The notes below the pieces were generated by a model, which was given only the letters and a program-made list of their open reading frames with translations, searched no databases and was not told the DNA's origin. Shown piece after piece: positions 1 to 9,316 of a stretch of DNA of 39,532 bases (position 1 is its first letter; every line of letters begins with the position of its first letter). The stretch is from positions 1 through 39,532 of the IMG/VR virus record IMGVR_UViG_3300023174_000334. The stretch is one strand, 5' to 3'. The position numbers and the translations under genes were made by a program. The DNA comes from a virus.

Positions 1-3000
1 GAACTGATTGCAGACTCAAATAAATTCTGGTCAAGTTGTCGCTGGCAGTGGTATTGTATACCACAGTATTGGTCAAATAAGTTGATGCACCGCTCCACGC
101 AGCCGGAACAACAACATCTTGATTGTTGACACGTATGGTATTGCCACTGGTCAAAGAAGGATTGGCATTGAGCGCTGTGATAATACCATATGCACGACTT
201 TGATTTATTTGGCGTTCTACTGCACCACCTTTGAAGTTTTGCACACTGCTGTTGGGCGCACCCACATACAGACTGCAATTATATTGACACAGGTCAGTGG
301 CATATCCGTAGTTTGAAAACTCTTCAACTGTGCTTTGATTTATTGTTTGTACCAAGCTAAACGCATTGGTTTCAATTTCAATTATGTCACCAATGTACAA
401 ATCACTGTTGATTGTGACAGTGTTGCCACTCACAGAGAATGTGTTGGCTGCACCTGGTGCGGCATCCAGTTCATTGGTCAAAAACACATTGTTGACCAAC
501 ACACTGACTGGTCCATACACTGTGCCTAACACAGTGAATGTTATGGTAGACCCATCCGTTCCGTATATGAATCGTTGCACATCGCGATCGTACACATACA
601 CTGTGCCTGCTTCTGAATTAGTGTCAACAGTGGTATATGGAGCTGAGATCAATACTTGACGCCCATCAGTGCTGGTGCTGACACTGTGGCCAAATCTATC
701 GCTGACTACGCTGGCTGGATTGACGATTGTGCCTGAATATTCAAAGTATCCTTCAGCTCTCACAAGAATAGTTGTTCCAGCAGCCGGACTGTTGACAAAT
801 GTCAAATCTCCAGTAATCGTACTAAAAGTATAATCAATGTTGGGACGTTGTAACACGTCATTGACCAGCACTGAAAAACTGTAAATGTTATCGGCAGTAT
901 ACAAGTATTCATTCAATGAGAACACTGTGACCAATGCGGGTGGTGTATAAGTTGGTGTGCCAGAAATACCGGTGACCACTCCTCCAGATACTGTTACAGT
1001 AACAGTGATGTTGTTTGCAGGACTACTGCCGCCGCCAAAATTTGCAGCAGGAATAGTGATGTTGTTTGCACTAGGCGTGCCATCAACGTATCCTGAGCCT
1101 CCACCGCTGAGATACACTGTGACAGTTCCTCTAACACGAGTGACGTTGAATGTTGCGCCTGAGCCTGTGGCACAAGTTGATGCCACATTGAAATATGTTT
1201 GATAATCCAATAACTCGCGACTGGTTCTCAAAATTTCAACAGCATCGCCTTCTGCAGGGGCTGTGGTAAATTGCACTGCGGTCAATGAGTTGATCACTGT
1301 GTAATCTGTACCAAGTAATTGTTCTTCACCGCCCACACTCACAGTCAACTGAGTGTTGGCGTCAATTTGAATAACACTGCCAATGGAATATGTGGTAGTA
1401 ACGCCATCGCCCAGTGCTTGTACTCGTTGTTTTTCCCAGTCTACTCGACCATAAGCATACACAGAGTTGGCACCAGGTGCACCAACATACATCCAACGTT
1501 CGTCCAAACTCATTGCCACGCTGTAGCCAAATTCTTCTGCGGCAGTACGAGAAACAGGACTGGTCAACAACTGCCATTGACCGTAGGGAATTTGTCCAGG
1601 TACCGACAACTGTGGATCGCGATAGATCACTGTGGCATAACCATTGTCAACAGCGCCGGTGGATCCCAGGCTGTTTGGTGCACCAGCGGCTGCCCAGGTC
1701 TGATTGCCAAAGTCCACACTGGTGCCGTAACCGCGAGCAGCAATTTGTCCGTTGAATGCTCCGCCGCTGACATCTAATCTATCCAAGGTCAACACAGCAT
1801 CCAATGGTGCCAGGGCCGAAATTGGTGAGTAAACATTGCTGTCACTCTTCACATATACATACACGCCACCGTGGCGTGGCAAACTGCTTAATGAGTACGG
1901 AGTCCAATATGCAGTATTGGAGATTGGCACTGGAGGACTGGTAGGCACTGCTTGTGAAGCTTGAAAAAATTCAGTTTGTATGGGATCCAACACAAACACA
2001 ATGTCATTGGCAGCATAAGTGTTTGCAATGTTCCACTGAGTGGCATTTGGCGGGAAACGATATCGTGGACTGCCAACCAAGGCAGCGGCACGGTTTTGTG
2101 CTTGTGCAATGGCGCTACCGTATTGTTCACCTTCGTCTACTTCAATGGGTGCCAGTTCAGAAATGCCTGAGAATACTTCTTGTTTTTGCAACACTGTCCA
2201 CAGGTCAGCACCATTGTTGTCCACCCAAACTTTGGCACCTGGTCGAATGGTGTTAGCATAAGGCAAATTCAACACGTCACTGGCCTGTGACACACGTTGT
2301 GTTTCTAATGTAAATCCAATGCCAACTCCATTGACCACTGTTCGATCACCGGTGAAGCTGAATGCAATAGTAACTTGAGTAAGACTGGGCCTTGTCAACA
2401 CAGTGTAAACTCCGTTTACTTCGGCGTCAAAGAATCTAATTATCAGTTTGTCATTGGCCTTGAGCCCATGCTGTTCGGTGAATATGACCAGGCTAGTGCC
2501 ATCCATGTTGTCACACACGTGAGCAATAATTCCTGGTACTGATTGTGCTCGATAGATGGCCCAATCAAAAGAATTAATTTTGGCCACCCAAATATTGGTA
2601 CCAACACCGATGGCATTGAGATTGGCTGACAAACTAAAAGTATCATTGATGTCAAACACAGTGATGTCAACATCATCCAAGTTCACGTATCCTGCTGTGG
2701 GCAATGCAGAATCTGTGGGCAAAGTTGTGGTAACCGGCAATATGTCAGGAGATGTTATGTTGTAACTTTCTCTCCAGATATCTGACACCAAAATAGATTG
2801 ATCTGCTTTGCTGGTCTGTTGTGGATAGACCACTTGAACAAGGCTGGGGTTGGAATCCAGCAATGCACGGTTCAATCTTAATTGGAAGAAACTGCGATTG
2901 GCATTGGCTCCGTATACTGCACGTTGCACCGCCCAGTTTTCATAGATGTTGTAGTCTGCTGATTCCTTGCCAAGATTGGCCTGTGCAAATAATTCAGCAC

Positions 3001-6000
3001 TGAGTATGGTACCTTTTGATCCCAAGAACTGTCTATATACATTGAGTTGAGTTACATCATCAAGATTCAACGATGCCATGTACTGGCGTGGTCTAAAGCC
3101 AATCAATCCGTAGCTTAACAAATCATTGTCGCTTTCCAGATTGGCTGTGTTGATGTTGTAACTGTTTTGCAGTTGGTTGGCTTTGTTGGCCAAGTTGGGC
3201 AACAGTCCCAATTCAATTTGTGTATAGTCGCTGGCCAACCAATCATTGGCATTGAATACTTCTGTAGGCTGTACAATGTAAGCAGCCGACCAATAAGCAC
3301 CTTTGTATTTTACAATTTGACCTTTGGTGTATGTTTGATATGGAGACCAATCTTGCACATTGTCTTGATTGAGAATGAAACCTTGGGCGTCGACACTGCC
3401 ATTCCACTCAGTGGTAGTGGCAGCAATTAGTGTCAGTCTGCTTTGACGTGCGCCAGTTATTGGTTGATAAATCAAGTCTCCAAACGCACTGGCGTTGTTC
3501 AACACTATCATGTGTTCGTAAGAAGTGTATTTCAAATCAATTTGACTCAGTGTCTGATCTGTTGCAGGCTCTACTATAAAAGTATTGTCAATACGTGTGA
3601 TAATAAGATCGCGAGTGGGTAATTCTTGGCGATTTTGATCTAAGATAATGTTTTCACTGGTCTGGGCCACCACGCTGTCAACCACTGCTTGTGGACGGGT
3701 TACCTGTAATCTAAATGCCAATGGGTTGAGGTTGATCAATGCATTATCATCCCACCCTTGTTGGCTCCAGTACAAAAATTCCGTGACCATTTGACTCCAA
3801 CTAAGGATATAGTTGTTGGTTACGTCATCAAAAATCAAACCTTGTCGTTCTAGATACTGCCCGTATCCCAACAAAAAAGTACTGACTGCTGTTTCGTCTG
3901 CAAATATAAATCCATAAGGTACCTGTGTAATAGTACCAGTGTAAAAAGTAGGAACTTGAACTGTGATGCCTGCAACATTGTAGGTTTGTAATTGTCCTGT
4001 GAACTGGCTTTGTTCAATATTAAAGAATGGTTGTGTGGTACTGTAGCCAAATACAGCGTACCCGCCTACAACTTTTTGTATTACCACAGCAGAGTAGCTG
4101 GCTCGATCAAATGGCTGATTTTTATACAACACAAGATCGTAACTTTCGTCAGGAATCAACAGTGTGGTATTCACTGAATTGGGACTGGATTTCTCCGTGT
4201 AAATTTTAATATACTGTTTGTCACTGAAGCTGGCCATTCTGTAACACAGTCTTACGTCAAGGAAGTCAAGATCCGCAGTGAGTTCTGCGGTACTGTCTAA
4301 TCCGCTTTGACGATTGTAATCCACAATCCAATTGATATAACTGGCCTTGCTAACACCGTTGCCGTAGACTTGAATGTCTCGAGCATTCAATCTGTATCGA
4401 TTGTTGTAAAGGTATTGATCAAATTCGGTGTTGTACTTGTACAAGTCACGATCAGCAAACAGTGCAAAGAATTTGGCAGGACGAGTCAGTGCCAACAATC
4501 GCATGGCCGCAAACGGGTAAGCACTTGAATTCCACCATGATGCTTCCACTGGGCCGCCATCCCCAACACTCCAACTTTTACGGAATGTTTGATCATTGTA
4601 GGTTCCTACCACAGCATCAAGTGGGCTCAACAAACCACCCTCGTCGCCTGTGGGTACCACTGGTTGTAGTTGAGGATACGGTCCTTGCCCGTATGGGCTT
4701 ATGGCCCAGGCGCCTTCGCGTGGTCCAGAATATGTTGGATCATCAGGATTTGTTGATGTGTATGATGCTGGACGGGCATACTGTGGCACAAATCTTGGAT
4801 TGATAGGATCAGCAATGTACCCTGCCGCTATGTCATCCCATAACACCAAGTTGTCTTGTGTGTAAGGGCCAACACCATACAAGGTATCCCACCAAAGTGG
4901 TTTGATACTCAACCCCAACATCTCCCAAGGAGTTAACTCAGGTTGTTGTGTGTCATAGTAATAGCGATAAATGCCGCGCCAGGCACCGGGTAAAAAACTG
5001 TTATCTAATCGACTTTGGCTACCACTGTAGTTATAAGAAAACGGATTACCAACCTGGTAGTTTTGTGTTTTGTAATCCAACTTGTTCCAGGCCACATAAC
5101 TCAAAAAGTCTGTGGACAAAATATTGTTGATGTCATCTATACTGTAACCAGTGGTTCTAAATTGTCCGGGTATGACATCGGATAATTCAATGGGAACAGG
5201 ATTTCCATCCAGTTTTAAATTGTTGAATATTCTTGTTTCAAATTCCAACAACACTTGGTCACGTATGTCATTGAATGTTTGGGTAATGCTGCCGTCGTGG
5301 CCAACAATGACTGTTTGTGTGCCATTGGTGGTTTTTTGCACAACAATTTCGGGACGAAACGCTGGATACAATCCCATTTTGGTTGGAGTGTTTGGTACAA
5401 ATGTGCCGTATGTTGCAGAATATTCTTGCAACAACAACACATCTCCCAGCACAAGATCAGTTAAAATTGTAATGCGAGGACCATCTGTGGCCACAACATA
5501 ATCAAGATCTCGTGTGAGAATTACATTGTTCAAATACACATTCATTCCAAGATAATTGGCTGATGTGTAGTTGTAAACTTGAATGGTGTCAAATGTATTT
5601 GTTGTGGTATTTGACACTGTGTATGTGGTAGTTTGATACACCATGCCAGCTGGCAACATGTCACTCCAATAAAACGGCTGTGCCTCTATTCGTCCCAGGG
5701 TGATGTCTGCCATTGCAGTATCAAGCACTTCACTGGTGGTGTCAAATTCTTGTATGGTTTGTTGTGTAACGGCATTCAACATCTGCCCTTTGAATTTCAA
5801 ATATTCGTTGCTGTTGTACTGCAAGCTGGCAAATATGTTGAATTTTTCGCTGCGCAGGAAATACCCAGCCAAGGTCAATGGAGAACTCTGTTGTAAAATA
5901 GTCAGGCCATAAGGAACTATGTTGCCTAAGTCTCTAGTGTTGTTGGCCCCAGTGATTGGTCCAACCAGGGTTGATAAATTTTCACAGATGCTTTCGTACT

Positions 6001-9000
6001 GTGTGCGAATTGTGCCCAAGGTAAAACTTGGACTGTTACCGTTCAACGGGTTGTTTTCTAAATTAATTGGCACCTGATAAAATGCCGTAGTACTGGTTTG
6101 ATCGCTCAATGCCAGTACTTCAATTATGTCAGTTGGTAGATATGTATCTACCAGCGTAATAGTTGTGCTGTTGGTTCCTAATGTATAAGTGTATTTTTCT
6201 GGCTTTATAAAATTAGAGCCCACATAAATTTTCAAAGGTGGCATCACTGTGGCGGTGCCCACAGCAACGTCTAATTTTAATGTTTGCCCAGTGTAAGTAA
6301 ATTTAAATTGTTGGTACTGCTGGCTGGTAGCCGCAGCCGTTTGCCATCCAATTAATTTTTTATAAATTGTTCTATCAGCATACTCTCTTGCGGCACCTGA
6401 GCTGATATCTGTAGTGATTGAAACATTGTCTTCAACATACAAAAATGTATCTTTGTACAAGTTGTTTTCAAACACAATGTCGCCAACGTTGTTGATATTG
6501 AGATATTGCAAAGGAAATTGCAATATAGGATCTAATATAGTGGTGTCACCGACTGCATAACTGAACAACTTGCTGCCTACGAATGTGCTGGATGGATATG
6601 TGGCTCTGTTGCCAAAGCTGATGCCATTTAAATCATAAACGTTGAACAGTGGTGCTTGTTGAACAGCGGTCTTTTGTTGTGCCAGTGCCCATTCAACACC
6701 ATCATACCAAAATGTTTCACCAGGATAAGTGTTGCCGTACAAACACACTGTGGATTGGTCCAACAGCACTTCGCCATCGCTGGCCAACACCAAATGAATT
6801 ATTGGTTGTGCAATCAATGGTGGTACAGTGTCAGGTGTAATAAATTGCACTATGTAAATGTTGTTGCGCACATTGGGATCTAAGTCAGCAGCAAAGATAA
6901 CTCTACTGCCATCAATCAGTGTGTAGCCATCTGTACTGTATCCAGTACTGCCTTCGATGTTACTGAGTGCATCAGTTTCTGCGAAATCAATTATGTCTAC
7001 TGGCTGCTTGCCTTCAGTTCCCATGTTGTACAGTCTGACGCCTGGCCTGAAACTGATGATAGGACGTTTGGCTCGATAGTTGTTGTCAAGGTCAGCTACA
7101 GTGTTGTTGTAACTGGCAGTGGCCTGAAGTACATCTATGTGGAACCAACGGTTACTACGAGTCCACGGATTTAGGTCTTGACTTGCTCGGTCAATGGTGA
7201 GATAATCTGGTTGGTTGGGTTCAGTTGCAATGGTACTGTCGTTGGCATCTTCTACATAGCTTTCAGGAGTAATAAAATTACTAACTGGCAACAGCTCAAT
7301 TGCTGTGCCTACACCTGCAACATAATATTCATTCAAACTAAATGCTGTGGCGGCCACTTGGTAAGAACCAGTGCTCAACACCACAGCCGCCCCATCTTTT
7401 ACAGAAGATATTGAAAATTGAATGCCATTGGCAGAAATTGATTTAATGTAATAAGTCTGGCCTGCGACAATACCAAAGGTGCTGGCATTGAATATAATTT
7501 GTTCACCTTCATACAATCCCACTGTGGTTTCGCAAGTGATATAATTAGACCCACCAACTGTGTCTATGCAAGTAACTGCCAGGGTGCCTGACCCGTAACT
7601 GGCAGGATAAATGTCGCCAGTGAATTTGACTTTTAGTCCGTTGGTAAACACCACGCCGTTGGGAGATGTATAATCGGACTGTCCTAAAATTTGATCAATG
7701 AAAATTGTGCTGGAATCTGCTGGTTCTAATAATCTAATGCGACCAAAAATTTCTGGATCTGTACCGTCTTGATAATACAACTCATCCAGTGCCGCAGTCA
7801 GCAATGGGATTTGTTTAAAGAATCCAGTGGCAAGTTTGTACCAACTGGTACTGCTGTATGTTCTACCATAGAGAACTGTGAATTTTTCATTGGTATTGAC
7901 ATTGCCGATTTTTGCCAGGCTAATGTATTCTACCCCTTCTCGATCAACAATGTTTATTTGCCAAACTTGATATCGATCTGACAGTGGTACTTCTGTTGCC
8001 AAATCAAAATCAGTAGAATCGTAACTGCCAACTTTTCCATTGTACGAATCCAGTCTAGGAAGAGGATCAAAAAATGTGGTTTGTACCCACCCATTGATGC
8101 TGTTTAAAAATACCAAAGTGCGAGCGTCAAGATAAGTTATCCCGTCGATGCCACCGGTCTGTGCAATAAAGTCATTCAACGGTTGATTGTTGATTTGATC
8201 AAATTCCAGTGTTGTTGCCAAATCAATTGGTCCTACATCTGCAAGATCATAATAAAATTGTTGCGTTGTTCTTTGTGGCACATTGAAAGAAACCACGCCA
8301 AGGTCTTCACCATTGTTGACAACGCCAACAATGTCTCGGTCGCCAATGTTGGGCGTGTAAGGTAACACTCCTGCGGTACCTGGATTGGTTTGAATCCAAA
8401 ATCCTGGACCAGTGCCCGACGCACTGTTAACAATGTTGAATGTGCCATGTAAATTGGGTTGATTTTCGGCCACATAATACAGCGTGTCCGGAGCATCTTG
8501 GGGTACAGTAAATGTTACCAACCCGGTGGCACTGCCGTTGCGTGTGACTCCAGAATTGTACGCACTACCAGTGCCTTGTACTATCGCAGTTTTGATCCAA
8601 AAAGGATACGGTGCATTCAGCGTGAGATTGAATACGTAAGTATTACCACGTGCCAATGTCAATGTTGGGTTTGGCAGTTGATCTATTAGATATGAACTGG
8701 TCCCACTGTTGGTCACACGATAATTTACAGTTTCTTTGGCATTTTGCGCCACTTGAAAAGTATAGTTGCCTCCACGCACAAGATCAAGTGTGGGATTGTT
8801 GCCTGCAACCCCTGAGAATGTGTACACACCATTTTCTCTCGTGACTTCAAAATTGTCATTGGTGGGTATTCCTCCAGTGTTTATTTCCACAGTTTGTGGA
8901 CCCGTGGGCACCCAGAAATATTGACTGAAGTTTACAAATGAGTCATAATCTACAAACGGATCCCAAGTGTAATATTCACTGTTGTACAGTTGGTCAGGTC

Positions 9001-9316
9001 TAGTTTGATCACCACCTTGGAATCCAATGGCATCATTTATACCAGGGTATGTTATGACATTCTTGATTTTGTCAGTGTCAGGTTCTAAGCTGATAACCCC
9101 TGGCTCAAGTTGATAGTCTTGGCGAGATTTGTCTGGTTCAATTACATACTTGTCATTGGGGTTGACACCAGGACCCACAGTGCGCCCAATGAAGCCTTGT
9201 GTCTTTTTAAATTTAGGCTCTTGTACCATTTGGTCAAGAGTAGCAGCCAAGAATTGCTTGTTGACTGGGGTTCTAAAAATTTCTGGTAAAAAATCAACTG
9301 ATCTTGTACGTGCCAT
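1..9316 (-). CDS. Giant baseplate/tail structural protein in the gp7 position (3' end outside window)
   Basis: The frame opens with ATG at 9316, overlapping the gp6 stop as TAATG, and I find no stop before position 1, so at least 3105 residues are encoded and the C-terminus is missing. The location directly after gp6 matches T4 gene 7, whose product is about 1030 residues, so this protein is at least three times larger. The N-terminus (MARTRSVDFLPEIF) leads into a conserved-looking region. Residues about 175-345 hold two or three tandem beta-sandwich units of the cupredoxin-like type seen in marine phage structural proteins (PTLTLARG, PFWIKT, APDTLYYV). Near residues 2527, 2600, 2875 and 3005 are FG-GAP-like repeats (FGYSVA...VGAP type). 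It probably forms or extends the baseplate wedge and may bind receptors. The structural role rests on neighbourhood; similarity to gp7 itself was not seen. Confidence 0.8.
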   Translation of the reverse strand, partial: MARTRSVDFLPEIFRTPVNKQFLAATLDQMVQEPKFKKTQGFIGRTVGPGVNPNDKYVIEPDKSRQDYQLEPGVISLEPDTDKIKNVITYPGINDAIGFQGGDQTRPDQLYNSEYYTWDPFVDYDSFVNFSQYFWVPTGPQTVEINTGGIPTNDNFEVTRENGVYTFSGVAGNNPTLDLVRGGNYTFQVAQNAKETVNYRVTNSGTSSYLIDQLPNPTLTLARGNTYVFNLTLNAPYPFWIKTAIVQGTGSAYNSGVTRNGSATGLVTFTVPQDAPDTLYYVAENQPNLHGTFNIVNSASGTGPGFWIQTNPGTAGVLPYTPNIGDRDIVGVVNNGEDLGVVSFNVPQRTTQQFYYDLADVGPIDLATTLEFDQINNQPLNDFIAQTGGIDGITYLDARTLVFLNSINGWVQTTFFDPLPRLDSYNGKVGSYDSTDFDLATEVPLSDRYQVWQINIVDREGVEYISLAKIGNVNTNEKFTVLYGRTYSSTSWYKLATGFFKQIPLLTAALDELYYQDGTDPEIFGRIRLLEPADSSTIFIDQILGQSDYTSPNGVVFTNGLKVKFTGDIYPASYGSGTLAVTCIDTVGGSNYITCETTVGLYEGEQIIFNASTFGIVAGQTYYIKSISANGIQFSISSVKDGAAVVLSTGSYQVAATAFSLNEYYVAGVGTAIELLPVSNFITPESYVEDANDSTIATEPNQPDYLTIDRASQDLNPWTRSNRWFHIDVLQATASYNNTVADLDNNYRAKRPIISFRPGVRLYNMGTEGKQPVDIIDFAETDALSNIEGSTGYSTDGYTLIDGSRVIFAADLDPNVRNNIYIVQFITPDTVPPLIAQPIIHLVLASDGEVLLDQSTVCLYGNTYPGETFWYDGVEWALAQQKTAVQQAPLFNVYDLNGISFGNRATYPSSTFVGSKLFSYAVGDTTILDPILQFPLQYLNINNVGDIVFENNLYKDTFLYVEDNVSITTDISSGAAREYADRTIYKKLIGWQTAAATSQQYQQFKFTYTGQTLKLDVAVGTATVMPPLKIYVGSNFIKPEKYTYTLGTNSTTITLVDTYLPTDIIEVLALSDQTSTTAFYQVPINLENNPLNGNSPSFTLGTIRTQYESICENLSTLVGPITGANNTRDLGNIVPYGLTILQQSSPLTLAGYFLRSEKFNIFASLQYNSNEYLKFKGQMLNAVTQQTIQEFDTTSEVLDTAMADITLGRIEAQPFYWSDMLPAGMVYQTTTYTVSNTTTNTFDTIQVYNYTSANYLGMNVYLNNVILTRDLDYVVATDGPRITILTDLVLGDVLLLQEYSATYGTFVPNTPTKMGLYPAFRPEIVVQKTTNGTQTVIVGHDGSITQTFNDIRDQVLLEFETRIFNNLKLDGNPVPIELSDVIPGQFRTTGYSIDDINNILSTDFLSYVAWNKLDYKTQNYQVGNPFSYNYSGSQSRLDNSFLPGAWRGIYRYYYDTQQPELTPWEMLGLSIKPLWWDTLYGVGPYTQDNLVLWDDIAAGYIADPINPRFVPQYARPASYTSTNPDDPTYSGPREGAWAISPYGQGPYPQLQPVVPTGDEGGLLSPLDAVVGTYNDQTFRKSWSVGDGGPVEASWWNSSAYPFAAMRLLALTRPAKFFALFADRDLYKYNTEFDQYLYNNRYRLNARDIQVYGNGVSKASYINWIVDYNRQSGLDSTAELTADLDFLDVRLCYRMASFSDKQYIKIYTEKSSPNSVNTTLLIPDESYDLVLYKNQPFDRASYSAVVIQKVVGGYAVFGYSTTQPFFNIEQSQFTGQLQTYNVAGITVQVPTFYTGTITQVPYGFIFADETAVSTFLLGYGQYLERQGLIFDDVTNNYILSWSQMVTEFLYWSQQGWDDNALINLNPLAFRLQVTRPQAVVDSVVAQTSENIILDQNRQELPTRDLIITRIDNTFIVEPATDQTLSQIDLKYTSYEHMIVLNNASAFGDLIYQPITGARQSRLTLIAATTTEWNGSVDAQGFILNQDNVQDWSPYQTYTKGQIVKYKGAYWSAAYIVQPTEVFNANDWLASDYTQIELGLLPNLANKANQLQNSYNINTANLESDNDLLSYGLIGFRPRQYMASLNLDDVTQLNVYRQFLGSKGTILSAELFAQANLGKESADYNIYENWAVQRAVYGANANRSFFQLRLNRALLDSNPSLVQVVYPQQTSKADQSILVSDIWRESYNITSPDILPVTTTLPTDSALPTAGYVNLDDVDITVFDINDTFSLSANLNAIGVGTNIWVAKINSFDWAIYRAQSVPGIIAHVCDNMDGTSLVIFTEQHGLKANDKLIIRFFDAEVNGVYTVLTRPSLTQVTIAFSFTGDRTVVNGVGIGFTLETQRVSQASDVLNLPYANTIRPGAKVWVDNNGADLWTVLQKQEVFSGISELAPIEVDEGEQYGSAIAQAQNRAAALVGSPRYRFPPNATQWNIANTYAANDIVFVLDPIQTEFFQASQAVPTSPPVPISNTAYWTPYSLSSLPRHGGVYVYVKSDSNVYSPISALAPLDAVLTLDRLDVSGGAFNGQIAARGYGTSVDFGNQTWAAAGAPNSLGSTGAVDNGYATVIYRDPQLSVPGQIPYGQWQLLTSPVSRTAAEEFGYSVAMSLDERWMYVGAPGANSVYAYGRVDWEKQRVQALGDGVTTTYSIGSVIQIDANTQLTVSVGGEEQLLGTDYTVINSLTAVQFTTAPAEGDAVEILRTSRELLDYQTYFNVASTCATGSGATFNVTRVRGTVTVYLSGGGSGYVDGTPSANNITIPAANFGGGSSPANNITVTVTVSGGVVTGISGTPTYTPPALVTVFSLNEYLYTADNIYSFSVLVNDVLQRPNIDYTFSTITGDLTFVNSPAAGTTILVRAEGYFEYSGTIVNPASVVSDRFGHSVSTSTDGRQVLISAPYTTVDTNSEAGTVYVYDRDVQRFIYGTDGSTITFTVLGTVYGPVSVLVNNVFLTNELDAAPGAANTFSVSGNTVTINSDLYIGDIIEIETNAFSLVQTINQSTVEEFSNYGYATDLCQYNCSLYVGAPNSSVQNFKGGAVERQINQSRAYGIITALNANPSLTSGNTIRVNNQDVVVPAAWSGASTYLTNTVVYNTTASDNLTRIYLSLQSV

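Noticed and set aside
1-9300. Many plus-strand frames of 60-150 codons over the left 9.3 kb
   Set aside because: They lie opposite one uninterrupted minus-strand frame and show no family motifs, so they are antisense shadows.
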